From G963663315 sp965116335 (GTDB lineage: Bacteria; Pseudomonadota; Gammaproteobacteria; Arenicellales; Poriferihabitantaceae), in NCBI GenBank assembly GCA_965116335.1, contig OZ220677.1, positions 744,001-808,000 on the forward strand: 64,000 nucleotides of DNA, in the 5' to 3' direction. Under the pieces are notes generated by a model. It did not search any database and was not told where the DNA came from. It saw nothing but the letters and a program-made list of their open reading frames with translations. The position numbers and the translations under genes were made by a program. Below, in pieces: positions 51,242-59,398 of this stretch (its first letter is position 1; each line of letters starts with the position of its first letter).

Positions 51242-52000
51242 TCATGAAAATTGAGTTGCAGGGTTAATCAATCGCTGTGCGTGCAAATGCTCGTAATGCG
51301 GCCAAGCCGCTTCATACACTTGTTTTACCCGGTCGGGAGCGCTCGCGATGTCGATATACTTCCTGCGCTGTCGTTTCAGTCCATCGGAATTACGCAGATT
51401 AGCATGGAATGATCCCCCGTCCCACCAGCTGACTTCATCGCGGGCACCCGGTTCCCAGCGCAAGGCACTCTCTATAAAAGGGATTTTGACAGCCTCGCAC
51501 CACTGGCGCACCATCTCATAAGGCGCTTCCAGCAAATCATCACTATCGAGAACTGGCGGCGCAACGCCATCCCGTTCACAGAGCCGGTCAAAGAGTTCTC
51601 TTTGTTCCTTGAATCCGACTTCGTCCGCGTGGAAATCCGGCCATTTGCTGAACATGGACGTGATCGTTTTCGCCGGATCACGAATCAGGAAAGAATGTTC
51701 AAACAGGTTCAGCAATTCGTCATCCAGGATATGAGAGACATAGTGCGGGAAATCCTTTGAAAAAACAGCCCCCTCCCTCGCCGTGTCTTTTAGTTTTTTC
51801 AGTACACTTGCCAGAGTCAATCCGGGAGTCCGCAAGCTCTGTGCCGTCACTCGCGGCCATAACGGATTCTCCCCCTGATACCATGCCTCGCCAAAGGGCT
51901 CATGGAAACAGATCATATCCCCGCGCTGGCGCATCATCCACTCAAATGCAGTAGAGGTAGAACGCGGCACCGCCCATAATACCAGTATCCGGTTCATCAT
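51242..52000 (-). CDS. Sulfotransferase-family protein
   Basis: A 252-residue P-loop protein. AVPRSTSTAFEWMMRQRGD is the 5'-phosphosulfate-binding loop and SFLIRDPAKTITSMFS the 3'-phosphate-binding strand of PAPS-dependent sulfotransferases, so it may transfer sulfate to a small molecule. The family also includes members without demonstrated activity. It overlaps the upstream gene by 4 bp (ATGA), so the two probably act together. The acceptor is unknown. Confidence 0.72.
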   Translation of the reverse strand: MMNRILVLWAVPRSTSTAFEWMMRQRGDMICFHEPFGEAWYQGENPLWPRVTAQSLRTPGLTLASVLKKLKDTAREGAVFSKDFPHYVSHILDDELLNLFEHSFLIRDPAKTITSMFSKWPDFHADEVGFKEQRELFDRLCERDGVAPPVLDSDDLLEAPYEMVRQWCEAVKIPFIESALRWEPGARDEVSWWDGGSFHANLRNSDGLKRQRRKYIDIASAPDRVKQVYEAAWPHYEHLHAQRLINPATQFS

Positions 52001-52839
52001 TCGGACTCCGAAAGTGTGGACAGCAATGTGCCCTGTCGCGTGACCGGACTCAATCCCAGAGTCTTGAAAATTCGCCAGTAGAGTGCATTGTCATGAGTCA
52101 CTACCGGCTTACCGAGGATGGATTCCAGGCCGACCTCAAGAGAAACAAAGCGCTCAGCCAAACCGTCTGTCGCACGTCGAAAGTTACACATGCCATTGGC
52201 CAGATAGGCGTCAACGTTGGGTGCTTTATCCGCAACATAGCGCATGGATTTCTCCGCCAGATCGCCATCGAAACACCAGATCTGCGCGTTGCAAACCTGC
52301 TGACTTTCTATAAAACCCTGATCAACGAAATTACCGGCCCAGACGACATCGAACCCGGCTTCCTCGAGAAAGGCGACCGTTCCCCGCCACCAGTCTGGCC
52401 AATGATAAACCCCGTTCAGAGCCACCTTTTCCACATTGAGTTCCCTTAAGGCTTCCACCATGGCATACCCGGCCATGTGAAACGGGGTTTCGTAGGTTTC
52501 ACTCAATCTCTCACAGTATTGACGCACGCCTTCAACGCCCAATCCACACGCATGCACCCAGTTCGATCCGACCTGCCCGCAGACATCGGCACCGTTGTTT
52601 GCCATACACTCGACAAATTCCTCAAGCAAGCTGAAGTTTTGTTTGCGTTGATCCAACTCATGGCGATAATCAGGAACATGCAGCATCCGCCCATGTACGC
52701 CGACCGTTGCCGGAGCAATCCGCAGAAAATCGGTCGGCGCCGCATCAAAATCATGCGGCGGGCAGGTAAATCCCACCTGGTGAGGGAACAGTTTATTTTT
52801 CGGGTTAGACCAGTGAGCCGGTTTCTTGTAGCTGGACAT
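51997..52839 (-). CDS. Arylmalonate decarboxylase / maleate isomerase-like protein (Asp/Glu racemase superfamily)
   Basis: A 280-residue member of the aspartate/glutamate racemase fold. The late catalytic cysteine is C218 in LANGMCNFRR and the ending KPVVTHDNALYW is typical of the maleate isomerase/AMDase branch. The early cysteine position appears to be glycine (G91 in CGQVGSNW), as in arylmalonate decarboxylase, so decarboxylation is more likely than racemisation; this is an alignment by eye. AAGGTG six bases before ATG 52839 is a good ribosome site. It is first in a two-gene operon with the sulfotransferase-like gene. Confidence 0.65.
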   Translation of the reverse strand: MSSYKKPAHWSNPKNKLFPHQVGFTCPPHDFDAAPTDFLRIAPATVGVHGRMLHVPDYRHELDQRKQNFSLLEEFVECMANNGADVCGQVGSNWVHACGLGVEGVRQYCERLSETYETPFHMAGYAMVEALRELNVEKVALNGVYHWPDWWRGTVAFLEEAGFDVVWAGNFVDQGFIESQQVCNAQIWCFDGDLAEKSMRYVADKAPNVDAYLANGMCNFRRATDGLAERFVSLEVGLESILGKPVVTHDNALYWRIFKTLGLSPVTRQGTLLSTLSESE

Positions 52840-52955
52840 GATTGCACCTTATCAGGATGAACGAACAGTACCAAACAGCAGCGAGAGTCGTATAATCAGG
52901 AGCAGCAAGCATAAAGCACCTACTCTATACGAGCACGTATGTTACTGGCACCCAT

Positions 52956-52961
52956 TATAAT
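52956..52961 (+). promoter_or_regulatory. -10 hexamer for FrhB-like gene
   Basis: TATAAT 13 bases before the ATG at 52974. ATACG-AGCA-CGTAT (52927-52940) stands upstream where a -35 would be expected and could be an operator. Confidence 0.35.
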
Positions 52962-52973
52962 CAAATTCCCCGC

Positions 52974-54248
52974 ATGAAAGTGCTTTGTGCCAACGCCAGA
53001 ATGAACTCGATTTCCGAGCAGGGATTGTGTGCGGGTTGCGGCATTTGCCAGTCCATCGCAGGAACTGACAAAATCCGTTTCACCAAATCGTCGAATGGCT
53101 ATGAGCGACCCGTGATTGTCGGTGATCTGGAAGACGCAACCGTAGACCGGATTTTCGACATCTGTCCCGGCACCCGGATTGAAGGATTACCTCACAGTGA
53201 GATCACCCCGGAAACGAGGGTAGACAATGTCTGGGGGCCGTGGCGACGTATGGTACGAGCCTGGGCCAGCGATCCGATAACACGGTTTGAAGGTTCCACA
53301 GGCGGTGTACTGACAGCTTTGGCCCGATTCCTGCTGGCCGATAATCGGGTTCAATTCATACTGCATGCCAGGGCATCCAGCGCAGAGCCGACTTTCGGGC
53401 AGCGGCATATCAGTTTTACAGAAGCCGATGTGCTTGCTGCCGCCGGGTCGCGTTACGGCCCAACGGCTCCGTTAATTGATATTAATGAAGTTCTGGAGCG
53501 CAACCAACCCTTCGCTTTTATCGGCAAGCCCTGTGACATCGCCGCCCTGCGTAACCTCGCCCGCCATCACACGCGCGTAAACGATCTGGTGAAATACTGG
53601 CTGACTCCGGTTTGCGGTGGATTCATGCCACCGTCGTCAATGGATGACTTTCTGGAACGCGCCAGAATCAACCGAACAGAAGTCACCGCTTTTCGCTATC
53701 GCGGACACGGCTGCCCCGGACCGACCCGTGTTGAAACCGTGGATAAGGTGAAGGAGTTTCACTACCTGGATCTATGGGGAGAAGAGGCAAGCGCCTGGCA
53801 TCTCCCCTTTCGTTGCAAGATTTGCCCGGACGGCATCGGCGAGGCAGCTGATATCGCCGCATCAGACACCTGGCCGGGGGGCTCGCCCACACGCGAGGGC
53901 AACGAGGATGATGCAGGAGTCAACGGCGTAATAGCACGTACAGATGCTGGCCTTGAGTTACTGGAATCGGCGGTACAAGCCGGAGCGGTCACCATAGAGT
54001 ATGACATCACCCCTGCTGACATGAACATCTACCAGCCTCATCAGATGCGTAAGAAATACGCCGTCCATGATCGCCATAAGGGGCTGGGTGATGAGGGCCG
54101 CATCGTGCCGCAAACAGACCGCCTGCGTATTGACAAACTGGCGGCAGAGCTACCCGACAGTGTTCGCGCCCATCAACGCGAAGGCACCCGAACGAGAATC
54201 CGCTCCGGCAAAGCGACAGAACCGAAACCAGAAGCATCGGGAGTGTAG
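52974..54248 (+). CDS. Coenzyme F420 hydrogenase/dehydrogenase beta-subunit-like (FrhB family) iron-sulfur flavoprotein
   Basis: A 424-residue FrhB-like protein. The N-terminal cluster motif is C19-A-G-C22-G-I-C25, followed by the FrhB_N segment (GSTGGVLTALARFLL), then GKPCDIAALRNLA and the C-terminal FRCKICPDGIGEAADIAASDTW, which contributes further cysteines. Such proteins transfer electrons through FAD and Fe-S. Despite the family name, many bacterial and plastid members do not use F420; some act on sugars or tetrapyrroles. No hydrogenase or F420 gene is nearby. The last 60 residues are basic and look disordered. Confidence 0.75.
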   Translation: MKVLCANARMNSISEQGLCAGCGICQSIAGTDKIRFTKSSNGYERPVIVGDLEDATVDRIFDICPGTRIEGLPHSEITPETRVDNVWGPWRRMVRAWASDPITRFEGSTGGVLTALARFLLADNRVQFILHARASSAEPTFGQRHISFTEADVLAAAGSRYGPTAPLIDINEVLERNQPFAFIGKPCDIAALRNLARHHTRVNDLVKYWLTPVCGGFMPPSSMDDFLERARINRTEVTAFRYRGHGCPGPTRVETVDKVKEFHYLDLWGEEASAWHLPFRCKICPDGIGEAADIAASDTWPGGSPTREGNEDDAGVNGVIARTDAGLELLESAVQAGAVTIEYDITPADMNIYQPHQMRKKYAVHDRHKGLGDEGRIVPQTDRLRIDKLAAELPDSVRAHQREGTRTRIRSGKATEPKPEASGV

Positions 54249-54270
54249 CTTGTTCCGACATCCCAGACAG

Positions 54271-54313
54271 ATTATGTGTAAATCAGGAGTTGAGGTCCTG
54301 ATTTACACATAAT
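54271..54313. promoter_or_regulatory. 18-bp perfect inverted repeat (operator-like)
   Basis: The arms 54271-54288 (ATTATGTGTAAATCAGGA) and 54296-54313 are exact complements, separated by seven bases. The loop and right arm coincide with the -35 and spacer of the next promoter, so a protein bound here would control it. Confidence 0.75.
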
Positions 54314-54318
54314 ATAAT
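54290..54318 (+). promoter_or_regulatory. Promoter of the DUF4143 ATPase gene
   Basis: TTGAGG (54290-54295), a 17-bp spacer and TATAAT (54313-54318). The predicted start is at or next to the ATG at 54325, implying a leaderless message. Confidence 0.6.
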
Positions 54319-54324
54319 GATTGC

Positions 54325-55494
54325 ATGATTTTTCGTGACTTATCCGGGGAACTGCTCCGACAACTCAGGGAATACCCGATCGTAACCGTATTGGGGCCAA
54401 GGCAAGCCGGGAAAACGACACTGGCGCGGGAATTGCTGAAGGACTATACCTACGTCAGTCTGGAAACACCCGATATCCTGGCTATTGCCCGTGAAGACCC
54501 AAGGGGGTTCCTCGCTCGCTATCGAGAAACTGTCATTTTTGACGAAATTCAGCGAGCGCCTCATCTCATCAGCTACCTGCAAGGGATCGTTGATGATTCC
54601 GGGCGGAACGGTCAGTTTGTTCTGACCGGCTCCCATCAGCTTGAATTGCGATCTTCCATTACCCAATCACTGGCGGGTAGAACCGGGATTCTCAATCTGC
54701 TTCCCTTCTCTATCGCCGAATTGAGAACGGCGATGCATACATTCGATACCTTCGAGGAATATGTCTTTACCGGATTTCTTCCCCGTATATATGATCAGAA
54801 TCAACGCCCCAATACCGCATGGGCAAATTATTACCAAACTTATATTGAAAGAGACATTCGCCAGATCATTCAGCTAAAGGATGCCAGCCTGTTCGATAAA
54901 TTCATGCGTCTGCTGGCCGGAAGAACCGGCCAGATCATCAACTACCAATCTTTGGCGGCGGATGTCGGTGTGAACGCCAAAACGGTGAAGGAATGGTTAT
55001 CCATTCTGGAAGCATCATTTGTGGTATTCAAACTTTCACCATATTTCAGGAATTTCGGTAAACGGGTCGTCAAATCTCCCAAATACTACTTCACAGATAC
55101 CGGATTACTAACCTATCTGTTAGGCATTGAGAAACCGGAGCAGGTAACTCGTGATCCTCTGGTTGGTCAGTTGTTTGAAAATCTGGTGGTTCTGGAGGCA
55201 ATCAAGGCTCGATATAACCAGGGCAAAACACCGAACCTGTATTTTTACCGGGACAGTCACGGCAATGAGATTGATCTGTTGTATGCGAGCGGCCGCAGTC
55301 TGACTGGCATCGAAATCAAATCCGCAGCGACATTTCATTCTCATTTCAGGAAAATGCTGAACCAATTCTCACAAAAACAGCAACCCCTCCAGTCAGGCTA
55401 TATCGTTTATAACGGAGAGGAGAAGATATTCAGCGATGGCATCAAGGCAATCAATTTCCGTGATGTCGGAGCGATTTTCGGGTCGGACAAGTAA
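54325..55494 (+). CDS. AAA+ ATPase with C-terminal DUF4143 domain
   Basis: A 389-residue protein of the COG1373 group. Walker A is VLGPRQAGKTTLARE (K30), Walker B VIFDEIQRAP (D73, E74), sensor 1 VLTGSHQL. The C-terminal DUF4143 carries YIERDIRQI and a nuclease-like FYRDSHGNEIDLLY...IEIKSA, a D/E-x-K arrangement close to the PD-(D/E)XK fold. Function is unknown in spite of very wide distribution in bacteria and archaea; roles in DNA handling or in selfish elements have been proposed. It stands alone behind a palindromic promoter. Confidence 0.88.
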   Translation: MIFRDLSGELLRQLREYPIVTVLGPRQAGKTTLARELLKDYTYVSLETPDILAIAREDPRGFLARYRETVIFDEIQRAPHLISYLQGIVDDSGRNGQFVLTGSHQLELRSSITQSLAGRTGILNLLPFSIAELRTAMHTFDTFEEYVFTGFLPRIYDQNQRPNTAWANYYQTYIERDIRQIIQLKDASLFDKFMRLLAGRTGQIINYQSLAADVGVNAKTVKEWLSILEASFVVFKLSPYFRNFGKRVVKSPKYYFTDTGLLTYLLGIEKPEQVTRDPLVGQLFENLVVLEAIKARYNQGKTPNLYFYRDSHGNEIDLLYASGRSLTGIEIKSAATFHSHFRKMLNQFSQKQQPLQSGYIVYNGEEKIFSDGIKAINFRDVGAIFGSDK

Positions 55495-55521
55495 GACGTG
55501 GTAGCCCGAAGCCCCGTTATG

Positions 55522-56802
55522 CTACCCGCGAAAAACGGTATTTGGCAACCATAGCGCAATATCAGGAACAAATGTAATCATCAGCAGCACAATAATTAAC
55601 GGGATCAAAAATGGCATGGTTGCCTTGACACAGTTCTCAAAGCTGACGCCAGACACTTCTGATAGCACATACAAAACCATCCCGATCGGGGGTGTCAGTA
55701 GCCCAAGCATGAGATTGAGTATCACAATGATTCCAAGATGTACCGGGTCTATGCCAACGGTCAGCGCAATGGGCATCAACACAGGCACAAGAATGGTGAT
55801 CGCTGCAATGGTTTCCATGAACAACCCGATCGCGAGCACGATTGCCATGATCATCAGAAGAATCAGATGCTTGTTTTCGGTAAGCCCCAACAGTGCGCTC
55901 CCCAGTAAATCCGCAACCTGATTAGCGGTCAGAATCCAGGCAAAGATGGTGGCCGCGGAAACGATCATCAGAATTGCGGCGGAGGTTTCGATGGTGTCAA
56001 TGGACACTCTCACTATATGCCGCCACGAAAGAGTCCGATACACCACCAGACCTAAAAACATTGCATATATGACGGCTGCAATAGCAGCTTCAGTGGGAGT
56101 AAATACACCGGTAGCAATACCACCGATGATAATTGCAGGCGTTAATAGCGGGAAGAATGCCGCCTTGAACGTGCGCCAGATAACACGAAGATCAAATCTG
56201 GCGTCACGCGGATAATTTCTTCTCTTTGAGTACCAGGCAACCATGACCATGAGTGATACAGCCATCAACAAGCCGGGGATGAGTCCCGCGGCAAACAATT
56301 CCCCTATCGAAACAGACGCCATTACGCCAAAAATCACCAGTGGCAGCGATGGCGGAATAATCGGACCAATTGTTGAAGAGGCCGCAGTAACTCCAACCGC
56401 GAAATCGGTATCATACCCGGCTTCCCGCATTGCTTTTATTTCGACATTGCCGAGTCCTCCCGCATCTGCGACCGCGGCGCCGGACATTCCTGCGAATATG
56501 ACACTGGCGCCCACATTGACATGACCAAGTCCGCCCGGTGTCCATCCCATCAAGGCACGGGCGAATGCGAATATCTTGGTGGTTATGCCTCCTGTATTCA
56601 TCAAATGTCCAGCCAGAATGAAAAACGGGATAGCAAGAAGCGGAAAGCTGTCAACCCCCGTGATCATATTGTGTATCAACACAACTTCGGGCACATCAGA
56701 AATCAATATATAAGAGAGTGACGCAAGTGCCAGTGAGACCGCAACCGGAACCCCCAATATCAGGCAACCAGCCAGTACTGCAAACAGAATCCACAGACCC
56801 AT
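55522..56802 (-). CDS. dctM: TRAP transporter large permease (DctM)
   Basis: A 426-residue inner-membrane permease with about 12 spans; typical pieces are LIHNMITGVDSFPLLAIPFFILAGHLMNTGG, GASVIFAGMSGAAVADAGGLG and IGPIIPPSLPLVIFGV. It imports a carboxylate together with Na+, using the small permease and the binding protein. GGAGG seven bases before ATG 56802 is a good ribosome site. It is the last gene of dctP-dctQ-dctM. Confidence 0.92.
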   Translation of the reverse strand: MGLWILFAVLAGCLILGVPVAVSLALASLSYILISDVPEVVLIHNMITGVDSFPLLAIPFFILAGHLMNTGGITTKIFAFARALMGWTPGGLGHVNVGASVIFAGMSGAAVADAGGLGNVEIKAMREAGYDTDFAVGVTAASSTIGPIIPPSLPLVIFGVMASVSIGELFAAGLIPGLLMAVSLMVMVAWYSKRRNYPRDARFDLRVIWRTFKAAFFPLLTPAIIIGGIATGVFTPTEAAIAAVIYAMFLGLVVYRTLSWRHIVRVSIDTIETSAAILMIVSAATIFAWILTANQVADLLGSALLGLTENKHLILLMIMAIVLAIGLFMETIAAITILVPVLMPIALTVGIDPVHLGIIVILNLMLGLLTPPIGMVLYVLSEVSGVSFENCVKATMPFLIPLIIVLLMITFVPDIALWLPNTVFRG

Positions 56803-56813
56803 GGGGTATCCTC

Positions 56814-57368
56814 CTAATCTATATTACTGAGTTTCTCTGCGGCGACATCACTCGCAGACATCTTGAAAAGTCTGAATACGCGATACGCTGCAAACAGAGC
56901 CATTGCAATACAGGCTATCACCACGATGTAATAGATAACGCTCTTCGGCAAATCGAGCGAGACCATTCTTTGTGATCTGGTTTTTTGGGCGAGTTCTATT
57001 CCCAACCAGGCCATGTAACCGAACATTCCAAAGACAACGATCTCTACAAATGTTGAAACCGGTTTTATGAGCCCTTCCGGCAAATATCGGTAGAAAAATT
57101 CCAGATAAATGTGCTTGCCCTTTCGTACACAACTTACCGAACCGACAAACGCCAGTAAAATCAAGAGATAGCGTGCGATTTCCTCTGTCCACCCGAGGCT
57201 GTCGTTCAATACGTAGCGGGTGAAAAATTGCAGGGCCACGATAATGAATAACAACACAAACACGATCAGCACTGGAAAATCGAGAAGCCCGACATCTGAA
57301 ATATCATCGGTTACTTCTTCGATTTCACTAAAAACGTCTTCCTTCTCTGAAGCATTTTCATTATTCAT
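56814..57368 (-). CDS. dctQ: TRAP transporter small permease (DctQ)
   Basis: A 184-residue protein with four membrane spans and the DctQ motif NDSLGWTEEIARYLLILLAFVGS, with R-K-G-K-H-I-Y. It stabilises the complex between DctM and the binding protein. It starts 82 bp after dctP and is followed by dctM after 11 bp. The acidic N-terminal extension (about 25 residues) is longer than usual. Confidence 0.88.
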   Translation of the reverse strand: MNNENASEKEDVFSEIEEVTDDISDVGLLDFPVLIVFVLLFIIVALQFFTRYVLNDSLGWTEEIARYLLILLAFVGSVSCVRKGKHIYLEFFYRYLPEGLIKPVSTFVEIVVFGMFGYMAWLGIELAQKTRSQRMVSLDLPKSVIYYIVVIACIAMALFAAYRVFRLFKMSASDVAAEKLSNID

Positions 57369-57400
57369 TGTGTGTAACCTCTGATCAAAACCGCATGGCG

Positions 57401-57443
57401 TATGGTCCGCAATTTGTTCGCCACTAACTAACCGCGGACCATA
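57401..57443 (-). terminator. Intercistronic stem-loop between dctP and dctQ
   Basis: TATGGTCCGC (57401-57410) pairs exactly with GCGGACCATA (57434-57443) around 23 bases. No T-run follows, so it is more likely a stabilising or partially terminating structure that raises binding-protein yield relative to the permeases. Confidence 0.55.
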
Positions 57444-57450
57444 TCTTCAA

Positions 57451-58458
57451 TTAGCCAGCGTCAGGAATAGCCTGGAGACGTTCGTAAACATCGTTGCTGA
57501 ACGGCATGTCATCTCCGAGTAACGCGGGTTTCACGACATCCATGAATGGCTGGCGGTCCACTTCATTGACATTTACGCCCTGCCCCCTGAACCAGTCAAC
57601 AAGCTCGGCCTCGGATTGGACGATCTGCTCTGTAACCCAGTCAGCGGATTCCTGCAAGGCTTTGATTACAGCGGCGCGGTCCGTATCACTCATACTTGAC
57701 AGGCTTGACCCGGACGCGACAGTCAGGGTTGAGTTTGTAATGTGTCCGGTGAGATTTATGTCAGTTTGTACTTCGTGAAATTTTTTCGCCTGTATGGTCG
57801 GCAGTGGGTTTTCCTGAGCATCCACTACCCCTTGCTGCAACGCGAGATACACTTCCGCGAATGCCATCGGAGTCGGGTTGGCTCCGGCTGCTTTGGGAAA
57901 CAACACATAAGCGGGGGCGTTTGGCACTCGGATTTTGACATCCTTGATATCCGCGGGAGTCAGTATGGGTCGGTTCGAGGTAACATGGCGTGTTCCATAA
58001 TAGCTGATTGCAGTAACCACACTGCCACCGGATGCCTCTGCAAACCCGGCGGACAATTCCTTGAACAAATCGCTCTGTCCGTAGGCTTTCCAGTGATCAA
58101 GACTCCGTAGTGTAAAAGGAAAATCCGTAATTGAAATCGGACCGTATATGGATCCGGCAAATCCGGCTCCCGTATAAATAATATCTACAGTGCCCAACGT
58201 CAGTCCTTCGTTGAGGCCCGCTTCCTTACCTAATGAGGAGGCAGGGAAGACTTCCACCTCATAGCGACCCTCGGTAGCCTCGTTAATAGCCTCGGCTGCC
58301 ATTAACGCGCCTTTGTGAAGGGGGTGGCCTACCTCATAGACATGAGCGAATTTCAGCTTTTGAGCGGCATGTGAAATACCGAATGGCAATGCAAGTAAAC
58401 TACATGCCAAAGCGCTGAAAAGTACCTTTTTGAACGTATTGCGTTTGATTGAATTCAT
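57451..58458 (-). CDS. dctP: TRAP transporter substrate-binding protein (DctP)
   Basis: A periplasmic receptor. From ATG 58458 it is about 335 residues: signal peptide KKVLFSALACSLLALPFGISHAA, then KLKFAHVYEVGHPLHKGA; the family's arginine anchor is in KDVKIRVPNAPAYVLFPKAAGANPTPM, and VDAQENPL follows. GAGGAGA 4-5 bases before ATG 58458 fixes the start (an upstream in-frame ATG exists at 58515). Given the neighbours, a sugar acid such as an aldonate or uronate is the probable ligand. Confidence 0.9.
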   Translation of the reverse strand: MNSIKRNTFKKVLFSALACSLLALPFGISHAAQKLKFAHVYEVGHPLHKGALMAAEAINEATEGRYEVEVFPASSLGKEAGLNEGLTLGTVDIIYTGAGFAGSIYGPISITDFPFTLRSLDHWKAYGQSDLFKELSAGFAEASGGSVVTAISYYGTRHVTSNRPILTPADIKDVKIRVPNAPAYVLFPKAAGANPTPMAFAEVYLALQQGVVDAQENPLPTIQAKKFHEVQTDINLTGHITNSTLTVASGSSLSSMSDTDRAAVIKALQESADWVTEQIVQSEAELVDWFRGQGVNVNEVDRQPFMDVVKPALLGDDMPFSNDVYERLQAIPDAG

Positions 58459-58514
58459 TTTTCTCCTCGTCATGTTATATCTAATGGTTGAATAGTCCGC
58501 TAATTTATAGCACA

Positions 58515-58554
58515 ATATAATAAAAAATAAAATATATTTTATTTTTTATTATAT
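58515..58554. promoter_or_regulatory. 40-bp perfect A/T palindrome
   Basis: The left arm (58515-58534) and right arm (58535-58554) are exact complements and contain only A and T. It lies between the divergent dctP and GntR genes, 57 bp upstream of the former's ATG and 64 bp upstream of the latter's. It is a candidate regulatory or melting site; its A/T-only nature makes accidental symmetry easier than for a mixed sequence. Confidence 0.6.
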
Positions 58555-58617
58555 GATATATACGCACAGCGATACAACGCATATTTTATTTCCGAACCAA
58601 AAATACAAGCGCCTACA

Positions 58618-59352
58618 ATGAAATCAAAGAAACTCAATCTGGTCCGGGAGACTCTGACTCAACAAATTTGTGCGCTGCTCAAGTCAAAAATCATCAACGG
58701 TGAACTGGTGGCGGGCAGCCGCATCTGGGCAGATGAGTTGGCAACCCAATTGGAGGTTAGCATCGCCCCGGTCAAGGAAGCGTTACTGATTTTGTCGGGT
58801 GAAGGACTGATCGTTAATGTCCCTCGGCGCGGCTCGATTGTCCGCAGCTTTACCTACCGGGAAATGTCCGAACTCTACGATGTAAGGAAATTACTTGAGC
58901 TGGAAGCGTTGGAAATCATGTTCAAGCGCTCCTTGATAACCGATGAACTCGTACTTGATCTGCGGGAAGTCAATACAAAAATTGGCAGACTGCGTAAAAA
59001 CGGAGAGTTCAAGGATAGAAGCGCGGCTTACGAACTGGACTGGAAGTTTCATGAACGCTTTGTCGCCAGTTGTGAGCATGGGCTTCTTGCTGAACTGTAC
59101 GCCAGATTGAATACCCAGGCTCAGATTATTCGTTATTCCAGTTGGAATATCGGGCCTCGCGGCGACAAAACATACTTCGAGCACGATGCGATTGTCCAGG
59201 CGCTTGCACAAAGAGATATTGTCAATGCCAGGGATGCGATTTCCGCTCATCTTGGTTCCATATTACAGGACTTTGCCAAAGCCATCGAAAAGGGCGAGCA
59301 CGGTGACCCAACTCACAACGACGTTGACCTGATCATTAGTGGCCGCAGATAA
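58618..59352 (+). CDS. GntR-family transcriptional regulator, FadR/FCD subfamily
   Basis: A 244-residue regulator. N-terminal winged helix (QQICALLKSKIINGELVAGSRIWADELATQLEVSIAPVKEALLILSGEGLI, split by reading) and C-terminal FCD ligand domain (about residues 85-225) with the metal-binding D...H...H pattern expected from WKFHERFVASCEHG and VNARDAISAHLG. It probably senses the imported sugar acid or an intermediate and controls the divergent TRAP operon and its own downstream catabolic genes. The regulatory site is not known; a 40-bp palindrome lies in the promoter gap. Confidence 0.88.
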   Translation: MKSKKLNLVRETLTQQICALLKSKIINGELVAGSRIWADELATQLEVSIAPVKEALLILSGEGLIVNVPRRGSIVRSFTYREMSELYDVRKLLELEALEIMFKRSLITDELVLDLREVNTKIGRLRKNGEFKDRSAAYELDWKFHERFVASCEHGLLAELYARLNTQAQIIRYSSWNIGPRGDKTYFEHDAIVQALAQRDIVNARDAISAHLGSILQDFAKAIEKGEHGDPTHNDVDLIISGRR

Positions 59353-59398
59353 AACGATAAGGTTTGATCATTCGCTTACGCACGAAACGTGACTTAAC

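Noticed and set aside
52974..54248. Genuine F420-reducing hydrogenase subunit
   Set aside because: No hydrogenase large or small subunit and no F420 genes nearby; kept as FrhB-like only.
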